From Streptomyces cupreus (lineage in GTDB: Bacteria; Actinomycetota; Actinomycetes; Streptomycetales; Streptomycetaceae): DNA of 35,402 nt. The translations under genes and the position numbers were made by a program. Positions 1 through 7,497 of the stretch are shown piece after piece (within the stretch, counting starts at the first letter, position 1; each line of letters opens with the position of its first letter). Where the stretch lies: NCBI RefSeq assembly GCF_014257025.1, contig NZ_JACMSF010000071.1, forward strand, positions 1 through 35,402. Reading direction: 5' to 3'. The notes under the pieces are model-generated. The model ran no database searches and had not been told where the DNA came from. It worked only from the letters and a program-made list of their open reading frames with translations.

Positions 1-1076
1 CGCCCGCGCGCGGAGAGCCAGTTGTCGAAGTGCCCGATGAACCACGCCTGGAGTTCGTCCTCGCCGGCGAGTCCGAGTTCCTTGATACGGGCCTGGGCGG
101 TGGGCGACTGCCGCCACTGGTCCTTGAGGCATTCGTCACCGCCGACATGCACGAACTCCGAGGGGAACAGATCGAGGAGTTCCTCGAACACCCCCTCATA
201 GAAGCGCAGGGTGTTGTCAGTGGGGGCGAGTACGTTGGCGGAGATTCCCCAGGTGTCCCAGACGGTCAGGGAGGTGGTGTCGATGACGTCGGTGTTGCCG
301 AGTTCCGGGTACGCGGCGATGGCGGCCTGCGAGTGTCCTGGTACGTCGATTTCGGGGACGACGGTGATATGCCGCTCGGCGGCGTAGGCGACGATCTCGC
401 GGATGTCGTCCTGGGTGTAGTAGCCACCGTGCGGCTTCTCCTCCCACAGCGGTGAGGCCCGGTGGCCGAATTTCGTACGCGCCCGCCAGGATCCGACCTC
501 GGTGAGCCGGGGGTACTTCCTGATCTCGACGCGCCAGCCCTGGTCGTCGGTCAAGTGGAAGTGGAGGACGTTGAGTTTGTGCGCGGCCATCAGGCCGAGG
601 TAGCGCAGGACCCCGTCCTTGGGCATGAAGTGGCGGGCGACGTCGAGCATGAGGCCGCGCCAGGGGAAGCGGGGGGAGTCCTCCACGGTGACCTGCGGGA
701 GGTCCCAGTCCTGGCCGGGACGCACCGGAGCGCGCCGGAACGCGTCCGGGCCGAGCAGCTGGCGAAAGGTCTGCGCGCCCCAGAAGACGCCGGTCGCGCT
801 GCCGCCCTGGATGCGGGGCGCGAACCCGTCGATGACGATGCGGTAGCCCTCGGCGGGCAGATCCGGGTCGATGCCCAGCACGATGCGGTTCTCGGTGTCG
901 CGGCCGTCCGGCAACGGCAGCCCGGTCGCCGCCCCGACCGTCGCCCGCAGCCAGCGCGCGACGCCCTCGGTGCCGGGTCCCGCGTCGAGGGTCGTCTCCT
1001 CGTCCACACACTGGTAGCCGGGTGCACTCCAGAAGAAGGTCCGTGGCGCCGGAATCAGTTCCGTCAGTGAAGTCAC
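1..1076 (-). CDS. Beta-N-acetylhexosaminidase, GH20 (C-terminus cut by window edge)
   Basis: About 358 residues are present and the C-terminus lies beyond position 1. The GH20 signature HVGGDE with the catalytic Asp-Glu pair is encoded near 140-160. Upstream in the protein are the typical FPWRGLMLDVARHF and HFHLTDDQGWR segments of the (beta/alpha)8 barrel. No signal peptide is visible, so the enzyme should act in the cytoplasm, removing terminal GlcNAc or GalNAc from imported oligosaccharides. The GTG start at 1076 lies one base after the stop of the upstream permease gene, which indicates translational coupling in a binding protein - permease - permease - hydrolase operon. The family is certain. 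The exact substrate (chitobiose or another GlcNAc glycan) is inferred from context. Confidence 0.93.
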   Translation of the reverse strand, partial: MTSLTELIPAPRTFFWSAPGYQCVDEETTLDAGPGTEGVARWLRATVGAATGLPLPDGRDTENRIVLGIDPDLPAEGYRIVIDGFAPRIQGGSATGVFWGAQTFRQLLGPDAFRRAPVRPGQDWDLPQVTVEDSPRFPWRGLMLDVARHFMPKDGVLRYLGLMAAHKLNVLHFHLTDDQGWRVEIRKYPRLTEVGSWRARTKFGHRASPLWEEKPHGGYYTQDDIREIVAYAAERHITVVPEIDVPGHSQAAIAAYPELGNTDVIDTTSLTVWDTWGISANVLAPTDNTLRFYEGVFEELLDLFPSEFVHVGGDECLKDQWRQSPTAQARIKELGLAGEDELQAWFIGHFDNWLSARG

Positions 1077-1077
1077 G

Positions 1078-1923
1078 TCAGTCCTTTACCGCTCCGCCCA
1101 GCCCCGAGACCAGCCGTCGCTGTACGAGTACGAAGAACACCAGCACCGGAATCGTCATCACCGTCGAGGCGGCCATCACGCCGCCCCAGTCCGGCTCGTC
1201 CGGCTTGTAGAAGACCAGCAGCGCCATCGGCAGCGTCGACTGCGAAGTGTCGCTGATGATGAACGACTTGGCGAACAGGAAGTCGTTCCAGGCCGAGATG
1301 AAGGAAAACACGCTCGTGGCCACCAACCCGGGCAGTACGAGCGGGAAAAGGATCTGCCACAGGAATCGCGCCCGGCTCGCCCCGTCGAGGTACGCGGCCT
1401 CCTCCAGAGCCTCCGGCACCGCTTTCACGAAACCCCGCAGCATCCAGATCGCGAACGGCAGCGAGAAGGCGATGTGCGGCAGGATCAGCGAGCCCAGCGT
1501 GTTCAGCTGGCCGGCGTCCCGCATGAGGAAGAACAAGGGGATCGTGAGGGCCTCGACGGGCACCATCTGGGCCACCAGAAACATGATCAGCAAGGTGGTC
1601 CGGAAGCGGAACCGGAATCGCGTCACGGCGGTCGCCGCGAGAAACGCGATCAGCGCCGAGGCGATCACGACGGCGCCCGCCACGACAAGACTGTTGACGA
1701 AGTACCGGCCGAATTCCTGCTGCTCGAACACGCGCCGGAAGGAATCCAGCGAGGGCGCCGTCGTCCAGGGCCGTGCCTCGGTCGACTCGATCTCGCCGGC
1801 CGGTTTGAAGGCGCTCAGCACCATCCAGTACAGCGGGAAGGCGACGAGCGCCGCGATCAGCAGGGCGGTCGCTTCTGCGGCGAACCGCCACGGACGGGCC
1901 ACAAGGCCCCGAAGAAGATTCAC
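1078..1923 (-). CDS. ABC sugar transporter permease (MalG-type)
   Basis: 281 residues with about six membrane helices. The cytoplasmic EAA loop, with a form like EALEEAAYLDGASRARFLWQI, contacts the ATPase in the MalFG family. The GTG start at 1923 (VNLLRGL) overlaps the stop of the preceding permease gene as GTGA. An in-frame extension further upstream exists but reads out of frame through that permease gene and is rejected. It forms the inner-membrane channel with the 1920-2810 product. No ATPase gene is present in the operon, so a shared MsiK-type ATPase encoded elsewhere is probably used, as is usual for Streptomyces sugar importers. Confidence 0.93.
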   Translation of the reverse strand: MNLLRGLVARPWRFAAEATALLIAALVAFPLYWMVLSAFKPAGEIESTEARPWTTAPSLDSFRRVFEQQEFGRYFVNSLVVAGAVVIASALIAFLAATAVTRFRFRFRTTLLIMFLVAQMVPVEALTIPLFFLMRDAGQLNTLGSLILPHIAFSLPFAIWMLRGFVKAVPEALEEAAYLDGASRARFLWQILFPLVLPGLVATSVFSFISAWNDFLFAKSFIISDTSQSTLPMALLVFYKPDEPDWGGVMAASTVMTIPVLVFFVLVQRRLVSGLGGAVKD

Positions 1924-2810
1924 AACTCCTCCCCCTGGCGGCGCAGCAGCCGCAGGTATCCCAGGGTCACGACGAGCAGGATCAGCAGCATCACGACCCC
2001 GATCGCCGAGCCGAGGCTGTACTGCGAGGACGCGAACGCCTTCTGGTACGCGTACACGTTGAGCACCAGGTTCTGGCCCGCGATGCCGCCGCCGTTGGTC
2101 ATGACGTAGATCTGCGTGAAGACCTTGAAGTCCCAGATGACCGACTGGATGGTGACGACGACCAGGATCGGCCGCAGGATCGGCGCGAGCACGGACCGCC
2201 AGATCCGCCACTGCGAGGCGCCGTCGAGGGAGGCGGCCTCCAGCACCTCACCGGGTACGGCGCGAATACCGGCGTAGACGGTGACCATCACGAACGGGAA
2301 GGAACACCACACCACTTCGAGCAGGACGAGAAAGAAGGCGCTGAACCGCCCGTACGTCCAGGAGTGGTCCCCGAGCCCCAGCACCCGGTTCACGGGCCCG
2401 AAGTCGGCATCGAAGAGAAACAGCCACACGGTCGACCCGGTGACGGCGGGGGTGGCCCAGGCCCCCAGCGCCGCGAGCATCAAGGCGAGCCGAGGCAGAG
2501 CCCGCACCCGAGTGAGCAACACGGCAAGGGCACATCCGACGGCCAGCGTCGACACCACACACGCGGCCGCGAACACCACGGTGGCCAGCAGGACTTCCCA
2601 GAACTGGGAGTCCCCGAACAGCTCGGCGTAGTTCCCGAACCCTTCGAAGGTCGTCGGCTCCCCACCACTGACCTGGGCTTGGGTGTAGTGGAAGAGGGAG
2701 ATCAGACCGAGCTGGTAGATGGGGTAGGCGAGCAGCCCGCCGAGAACGACGAGGGCGGGGGCGAGAAAGAGCCAAGGGGTCCAGGTCTTGCGGTGGGTCA
2801 CTGAGGTCAC
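1920..2810 (-). CDS. ABC sugar transporter permease (MalF-type)
   Basis: 296 residues. The N-terminus MTSVTHRKTWTPWLFLAPALVVLGG leads into the first helix, and six helices follow in total. The EAA-loop sequence EVLEAASLDGASQWRIWRSV is clear. The GTG start at 2810 overlaps the binding-protein stop by four bases (GTGA), and its own stop overlaps the next permease start in the same way. It should form a heterodimeric channel with the next gene product for import of an oligosaccharide captured by the 2807-4102 lipoprotein. Confidence 0.93.
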   Translation of the reverse strand: MTSVTHRKTWTPWLFLAPALVVLGGLLAYPIYQLGLISLFHYTQAQVSGGEPTTFEGFGNYAELFGDSQFWEVLLATVVFAAACVVSTLAVGCALAVLLTRVRALPRLALMLAALGAWATPAVTGSTVWLFLFDADFGPVNRVLGLGDHSWTYGRFSAFFLVLLEVVWCSFPFVMVTVYAGIRAVPGEVLEAASLDGASQWRIWRSVLAPILRPILVVVTIQSVIWDFKVFTQIYVMTNGGGIAGQNLVLNVYAYQKAFASSQYSLGSAIGVVMLLILLVVTLGYLRLLRRQGEEL

Positions 2811-4102
2811 CCGACGGAGCCGAACGCGTCGTTCATCTTCTTCGCCGCATCCGCAGAAGCCGCAGCCACCGACTTCTTACCGCTCACGATCTCCTGGAAC
2901 ATCGTCGGCAGTACGAGCGAGGAGTCGATCTGGGCCCACGCGGGCGAGGCCGGGACGAACTTGGTACCGGCGGCCAGAGTGTCGGCAAACGGCTTCACGA
3001 ACGGCTCCTTCGCCGCCGCCTGCCGCCGTACGTCCGAGAAGGTCGGCAGGAAACCCATCGCGTCGAACATCGAGGCCTGGGTCTCCTTCGACGCCAGCCG
3101 CTTCATCAGATCGACCGCCAGCGTCCGGTGCGACGTACTCTTCAACACCCCGATGTTGTTGCCCCCCGCGAAGGCCGGCGCGATCTCCCCCGCCTTCACC
3201 CCGGGCAGCGGAACCACCGCGTACTTCCCGCGGACCTTGCCCGCCTCCACGGCCGCATGGCTGAAGTCCCCGCCGATCGCCATCCCCGCCTTGCCGGAGG
3301 CGAACGCGGTCACCGTGTCATTGCCGCCCATGCCGGCGCAGGTCGCGGCGGGGCAGTTGTCGTCGCCGAAGAGGGACGTGTACGCCTTGATGCCCTTCTG
3401 CGCGGCCGCGCTGTCGATGGCGGAGGCGTACGAGCCGCCCTTGCCCGTGGCGAGTTCACCGCCGTTGGCCCAGACGAACGGCATCGCTCCGTACGTGTAC
3501 GCACCGCCGACCGCGAGCCCGTACAGCTCGGGTTCGGCGGCCCGTATCTCCTTCGCCGTGGAGATCAGCTCGGCCTGTGTCCTGGGGACGTCGAGCCCGA
3601 GTTCCTCGAAGACGTCCGTGCGGTAGTACAGCGCCCGTACACCGACGAAGTACGGCGCGCCGTAGACCTTGCCGTCCACGGTGACCGACTGCTTCGCCGT
3701 GGCGTCGGTGTCCTTGGCCTCCTGCCACGCCCCGAACTCCTCGGTGACGTCGAGGAGTCCGCCGTCCTTCACATAGCCCGCGGTGTCGGTGTTGCCGTAC
3801 TCGATGACGTCGGGCGCGCTCTCGGGGTCGTTGAAGGCGGCCTTGATGCGCTGGGCGCGGGTCTCGACGGGGATGTACTCGACGGTGACCTCGGTGTCCT
3901 CATGAGCCTTCTCGAAGGCGGCGAGGACGGAGTCGACGACCTTCTCCTTCGGCTTGTTGCTGACCTCCTGGAAAAGCCAGACCCGCAGGGTGCCGGTCTT
4001 CTCGTCCTTGTCGGAGGAGGAGTTGTCGGACGTCTGGGGCGCGCAGGCGGCGAGGACCGCGGCGGTGGCCAGGGCGGCGGCGAGTCGTGGGGCGTGCTTC
4101 AT
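2807..4102 (-). CDS. Extracellular sugar-binding lipoprotein of ABC importer
   Basis: 431 residues. The start at 4102 (MKHAPRL) is chosen because GGAGGT lies 7 bases upstream and a lipoprotein signal follows at once, with lipobox LAAC and the lipidated Cys at residue 20. An in-frame extension of seven codons has no such support. The mature part has the family 1 sugar-binding fold (TLRVWLFQEVS near the N-terminus, then an IPVETRAQRIKAAFNDP segment). It is the first gene of the leftward operon with two permeases and the GH20 enzyme, so a chitooligosaccharide or other amino-sugar ligand is likely but not shown by sequence alone. Confidence 0.93.
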   Translation of the reverse strand: MKHAPRLAAALATAAVLAACAPQTSDNSSSDKDEKTGTLRVWLFQEVSNKPKEKVVDSVLAAFEKAHEDTEVTVEYIPVETRAQRIKAAFNDPESAPDVIEYGNTDTAGYVKDGGLLDVTEEFGAWQEAKDTDATAKQSVTVDGKVYGAPYFVGVRALYYRTDVFEELGLDVPRTQAELISTAKEIRAAEPELYGLAVGGAYTYGAMPFVWANGGELATGKGGSYASAIDSAAAQKGIKAYTSLFGDDNCPAATCAGMGGNDTVTAFASGKAGMAIGGDFSHAAVEAGKVRGKYAVVPLPGVKAGEIAPAFAGGNNIGVLKSTSHRTLAVDLMKRLASKETQASMFDAMGFLPTFSDVRRQAAAKEPFVKPFADTLAAGTKFVPASPAWAQIDSSLVLPTMFQEIVSGKKSVAAASADAAKKMNDAFGSVG

Positions 4103-4131
4103 GGAGTGGACCTCCGGACGCAAGAGAGGAG

Positions 4132-4170
4132 CGTTGCAATATGCGCAACGCCTGTTTCGCTCTGCACAAC
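4132..4170 (-). promoter_or_regulatory. Candidate operator upstream of the amino-sugar importer
   Basis: Two half-site-like elements on the + strand, ATGCGCAAC at 4141 and CTGCACAAC at 4162, are 21 bp apart, two helical turns. The first also forms an inverted repeat, CGTTGC (4132-4137) with GCAACG (4145-4150). They sit between a possible promoter and the binding-protein start, where a repressor would act. I do not recognise the regulator, and this is not a DasR-type site. Confidence 0.4.
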
Positions 4171-4177
4171 ACCCCGG

Positions 4178-4207
4178 AGGCTAGGGACTACATGAACATG
4201 TCCACAA
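4178..4207 (-). promoter_or_regulatory. Possible promoter of the amino-sugar importer operon
   Basis: On the minus strand a -35-like TTGTGG (4207-4202) and a -10-like TAGCCT (4183-4178) are separated by 18 bases. They lie upstream of the repeated elements and of the binding-protein start at 4102. The match to consensus is moderate. Confidence 0.35.
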
Positions 4208-4233
4208 GAGGTCTCAACCAGTTCGTGACACGA

Positions 4234-4277
4234 GAAGGCCCCCCGGGGCGCGCCTCAGCGCGCCCCGGGGGGCCTTC
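4234..4277 (-). terminator. Strong hairpin terminator after the DUF3039 gene
   Basis: A perfect 20-bp inverted repeat (4234-4253 with 4258-4277) has a 4-base loop. It lies 34 bases beyond the DUF3039 stop on the same strand and upstream of the importer promoter, so it should isolate the two units. There is no long U tract, as is common in Streptomyces. Confidence 0.8.
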
Positions 4278-4311
4278 GAAGGAACTTCAGACGACAGGCA
4301 GGGTTACCCGG

Positions 4312-4599
4312 CTACTTCTTGTCGCCGCCCTTGCCCTTGTCGTCGCCGCCGGAGCCCATGGACTCGTAGATCTCCTTGCACATGGGGCACACGGGGTACT
4401 TCTTCGGATCGCGGCCGGGCACCCAGACCTTGCCGCACAGCGCCACGACGGGAGTACCGTCGAGGGCGCTCGCCATGATCTTGTCCTTCTGGACGTAGTG
4501 GGCGAAGCGCTCGTGGTCGCCGTCGCCGTGGGACACCTGTGGCGTCGGCTCTACGAGGGTCCCCGTACCAGTCCCGCGCTCGGGCTCAAGAGTGCTCAT
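4312..4599 (-). CDS. DUF3039 small zinc-binding protein
   Basis: 95 residues. The ATG at 4599 (MSTLEPERG) is preferred over an upstream TTG three codons earlier. The central part holds a putative zinc-binding set: one Cys in VALCGKVW and a CPMC pair shortly after. The tail is rich in Gly, Asp and Lys (GGDDKGKGGDKK). It matches the actinobacterial DUF3039 family as I remember it. No function is established. It follows the YqgE/AlgH gene by 30 bases on the same strand and is probably cotranscribed with it. Confidence 0.85.
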   Translation of the reverse strand: MSTLEPERGTGTGTLVEPTPQVSHGDGDHERFAHYVQKDKIMASALDGTPVVALCGKVWVPGRDPKKYPVCPMCKEIYESMGSGGDDKGKGGDKK

Positions 4600-4629
4600 A
4601 ACAACCAAGAGTACTGAAGCTCACATGCG

Positions 4630-5211
4630 TCAGTTGAGCGAAGGGTCGTCCGGATACGTGGCCACCATCGCGAGTTCGTTGCGCTGGCGGCGCAGGACCT
4701 CGCGCCAGAGTCTCTCCGGCGCCGGGGACGACACATCACCGGGCTCCGACTCCACGACGTACCAGGCGCCCTCCACCAGCTCGTCCTCCAGCTGACCGGG
4801 CCCCCAGCCGGCGTACCCGGCGAAGATCCGCAGCGAGCCCAGGGCCGAGGCGAGCAGTTCGGGCGGGGCCTCCAGGTCCACGAGCCCGATCGCGCCGTGC
4901 ACCCGCCGCCAGCCCAGCGGTGCGCTCTCGCCACTCGCCCCGCCGGGGATGACGGCGACGCCGAGGGCCGAGTCGAGGGAGACCGGGCCGCCCTGGAAGA
5001 CGACGCCGGGTTCGCCGGCAAGGTCACCCCAGCCCTCCAGGATGTCGCCCACGTCCACCGGGGTCGGACGGTTGAGGACGACACCGAGGGAGCCCTCCTC
5101 GTCGTGGTCGAGGAGCAGCACCACCGCGCGGTCGAAGTTCGGGTCCGCCAGGGCGGGCGTTGCCACGAGCAACCGCCCTGTGAGCGAGGACACCTCGGTC
5201 ATGCCAGACAT
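4630..5211 (-). CDS. YqgE/AlgH family protein (DUF179)
   Basis: 193 residues from the ATG at 5211 (MSGMTEVSSL). A second ATG three codons in (5202) is also possible. The reason for 5211 is a GGGAAG about 10 bases upstream. The family signature is clear: SLTGRLLVATPAL near the start, VVLLLDHDEEGSLGVVLNRP, then FQGGPVSLDSALGV and YAGWGPGQLEDEL. The biochemical role of the family is unknown despite the AlgH name. It is divergent from murA and about 30 bases upstream of the DUF3039 gene. Confidence 0.92.
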   Translation of the reverse strand: MSGMTEVSSLTGRLLVATPALADPNFDRAVVLLLDHDEEGSLGVVLNRPTPVDVGDILEGWGDLAGEPGVVFQGGPVSLDSALGVAVIPGGASGESAPLGWRRVHGAIGLVDLEAPPELLASALGSLRIFAGYAGWGPGQLEDELVEGAWYVVESEPGDVSSPAPERLWREVLRRQRNELAMVATYPDDPSLN

Positions 5212-5454
5212 GATCCCGCATCTTCCCTTCGTGTGGGGAGGCAATCCCGGTAAGGGAGTGAACGCAGCTCAGCGGGGCGTCGAGCGCCCCCCGGCGCGCA
5301 CCCGCCCCGGTGACCCCTCGTGCCCGGTGAAGAACCGTTCGTGTTGTGACACAGCTATGACGAAGCTGGGCGGTACTTGGGCTTACTGAAGGGGGGTGCG
5401 CGGCGATTACCCTGTTTCCTCGGCCCCTGCCCCACTCATCGGAACGCGAGATAC

Positions 5455-6795
5455 ATGACCGTCAACGACGATGTCCTGCTTGTCCACGGCGGAACCCCGC
5501 TGGAGGGCGAGATCCGTGTCCGCGGTGCGAAGAACCTCGTGCCGAAGGCCATGGTCGCCGCCCTGCTGGGCAGTGAGCCAAGTCGACTGCGCAACGTTCC
5601 GGACATTCGTGACGTCCGGGTCGTACGCGGACTGCTCCAACTGCACGGTGTGACGGTCCGTCCGGGTGACGAGCCCGGCGAACTGGTCATGGACCCCTCG
5701 CACGTGGAGAGCGCGAACGTCGCTGACATCGATGCCCACGCGGGTTCCTCGCGCATCCCGATCCTCTTCTGCGGACCGCTGCTGCACCGCCTCGGGCACG
5801 CCTTCATCCCGGGTCTCGGCGGCTGTGACATCGGCGGCCGGCCCATCGACTTCCACTTCGAGGTGCTGCGGCAGTTCGGCGCGCGGATCGAGAAGCGCGC
5901 GGACGGGCAGTACCTGGAGGCTCCGCAGCGGCTGCGCGGCACGAAGATCCGGCTGCCGTACCCGTCGGTGGGCGCGACCGAGCAGGTGCTGCTGACGGCG
6001 GTGCTCGCGGAGGGTGTCACGGAGCTCTCCAACGCGGCCGTGGAGCCCGAGATCGAGGACCTGATCTGCGTCCTGCAGAAGATGGGCGCCATCATCGCGA
6101 TGGACACCGACCGGACCATCCGCATCACGGGTGTCGACCGGCTCGGCGGCTACAACCACCGCGCCCTCCCGGACCGCCTGGAGGCCGCCTCCTGGGCCTC
6201 CGCGGCGCTGGCGACCGAGGGCAACATCTACGTCCGTGGCGCCCAGCAGCGCTCGATGATGACGTTCCTGAACACCTACCGGAAGGTGGGCGGTGCCTTC
6301 GAGATCGACGACGAGGGCATCCGCTTCTGGCACCCCGGTGGCCAGTTGAAGTCCATCGCGCTGGAGACGGACGTCCACCCCGGCTTCCAGACCGACTGGC
6401 AGCAGCCGCTGGTGGTGGCCCTGACGCAGGCGACAGGCCTCTCCATCATCCACGAGACGGTCTACGAGTCCCGCCTCGGCTTCACCTCCGCGCTGAACCA
6501 GATGGGCGCCCACATCCAGCTCTACCGCGAGTGCCTCGGCGGCTCCGACTGCCGTTTCGGCCAGCGCAACTTCCTGCACTCGGCGGTGGTCTCGGGACCG
6601 ACGAAGCTCCAGGGCGCCGACCTGGTCATCCCCGACCTGCGCGGCGGCTTCTCCTACCTCATCGCGGCCCTGGCGGCCCAGGGCACGTCCCGAGTCCACG
6701 GCATCGACCTCATCAACCGCGGCTACGAGAACTTCATGGAGAAGCTGGTCGAGCTCGGTGCGAAGGTGGAGCTGCCGGGCAAGGCGCTCGGGTAA
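5455..6795 (+). CDS. murA: UDP-N-acetylglucosamine 1-carboxyvinyltransferase MurA
   Basis: 446 residues. MurA transfers enolpyruvate from PEP to UDP-GlcNAc, the first committed step of peptidoglycan synthesis, in the cytoplasm. The start at 5455 (MTVNDDVLLVHGG) is chosen because the family begins there. The open frame runs 26 codons further upstream without a family match. The KN pair of GAKNLVPKA is near residue 27, and the catalytic Cys is at residue 124 in GGCDIGGRPIDFH, so the fosfomycin-sensitive form is expected. It stands alone, convergent with the HU gene, with a shared hairpin terminator between them. Confidence 0.97.
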   Translation: MTVNDDVLLVHGGTPLEGEIRVRGAKNLVPKAMVAALLGSEPSRLRNVPDIRDVRVVRGLLQLHGVTVRPGDEPGELVMDPSHVESANVADIDAHAGSSRIPILFCGPLLHRLGHAFIPGLGGCDIGGRPIDFHFEVLRQFGARIEKRADGQYLEAPQRLRGTKIRLPYPSVGATEQVLLTAVLAEGVTELSNAAVEPEIEDLICVLQKMGAIIAMDTDRTIRITGVDRLGGYNHRALPDRLEAASWASAALATEGNIYVRGAQQRSMMTFLNTYRKVGGAFEIDDEGIRFWHPGGQLKSIALETDVHPGFQTDWQQPLVVALTQATGLSIIHETVYESRLGFTSALNQMGAHIQLYRECLGGSDCRFGQRNFLHSAVVSGPTKLQGADLVIPDLRGGFSYLIAALAAQGTSRVHGIDLINRGYENFMEKLVELGAKVELPGKALG

Positions 6796-6810
6796 CACCC
6801 GTCGTACGTA

Positions 6811-6854
6811 CGCCAATGGGGCGGCCCCCGGCGAAGGGGGCCGCCCCATTGGCG
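6811..6854. terminator. Bidirectional hairpin terminator between murA and the HU gene
   Basis: A perfect 19-bp inverted repeat (6811-6829 with 6836-6854) with a 6-base loop starts 16 bases after the murA stop and lies 42 bases beyond the HU stop on the other strand. Symmetry and position between convergent genes support a shared terminator. Confidence 0.85.
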
Positions 6855-6895
6855 TTACTGAGCCTCGTACGTCGTCCCGAGACGTACTGTCAGGC

Positions 6896-7177
6896 TTACT
6901 TGCCCTTGGCGGCTTCCTTGAGCTTCGAGCCCGCGGAGACCTTCACGCTGTAGCCGGCCGGGATCTGGATCGGGTCGCCGGTCTGCGGGTTGCGCGCGGT
7001 GCGAGCGGCACGGTGGGTGCGCTCGAAAGTCAGGAAGCCGGGGATGGTGACCTTTTCGTCGCCCTTGGCGACGACCTCGCCGACGGTCTCGGCGAACGCG
7101 GCCAGAACGGCGTCGGCGTCCTTGCGGGTCACCTCGGCGCGGTCGGCCAGCGCGGCCACCAGCTCACTGCGGTTCAT
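6896..7177 (-). CDS. hupA: HU family nucleoid-associated protein, short form
   Basis: 93 residues, a single HU domain with no Lys/Ala-rich tail, so this is the short HU rather than the tailed HupS form of actinomycetes. MNRSELVAALADRAEVTRKDA starts the dimerisation helices. The DNA-binding arm carries the conserved RNPQTGDPI motif. GGGAG lies about 8 bases before the ATG at 7177. HU bends and compacts DNA. The longer open frame upstream shows no family similarity and is left out. Confidence 0.95.
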   Translation of the reverse strand: MNRSELVAALADRAEVTRKDADAVLAAFAETVGEVVAKGDEKVTIPGFLTFERTHRAARTARNPQTGDPIQIPAGYSVKVSAGSKLKEAAKGK

Positions 7178-7497
7178 GTTGTTACTCCCGTGTTCTTCTT
7201 GCTGTTGAGGCGTGCCACGCGGCGGAGCCGCATATTGGGCACAGCGAAGCCGATGCTGCCAGGGTCCTCGGACAGTCCCCGGAGCCGGGTCCGTCGCCAG
7301 ACCCTCGCGCCCAGGGACGCATCCTGCCCCTACCTGCGGCGGGAAAGCCAATCCGGCACCCGTCCGAGTCGTGAGAACACCCTTGGGAGTCACACGAAAA
7401 GAGGGCCTGAGCCTGGCCGTCACCATAAACGGCTCTCCCAGGCCCTCGGTTCCACGACGCGCCGCGAAAAGGGCTTGCCGTGGCGATCGTCACGTCC
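7178..7497. other. Intergenic stretch between HU and malic enzyme genes
   Basis: About 320 bases without a convincing gene. It should hold the HU promoter (not identified with confidence), a short GC hairpin (GCGGC-GGA-GCCGC around 7222-7234), and the malic enzyme terminator at 7401-7447. Apparent open frames here are GC-driven. Confidence 0.6.
7401..7447 (-). terminator. Hairpin terminator after the malic enzyme gene
   Basis: Arms GAGGGCCTG (7401-7409) and CAGGCCCTC (7439-7447) enclose a loop that can pair further. On the minus strand the stem is followed by a T-rich run (CTTTTCG), about 50 bases past the malic enzyme stop. Confidence 0.7.

Noticed and set aside
4103..4233. DasR (dre) operator before the amino-sugar importer
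   Set aside because: No match to the TGGTCTAGACCA-type palindrome in this region.
5407..6849. Long minus-strand open frame opposite murA
   Set aside because: MurA on the plus strand is unmistakable. The antisense frame is a by-product of high GC3 and shows no family features.
7178..7426. Upstream extension of the HU frame as a longer protein
   Set aside because: The extra ~83 residues have no HU similarity, and a Shine-Dalgarno sits directly before the internal ATG at 7177.
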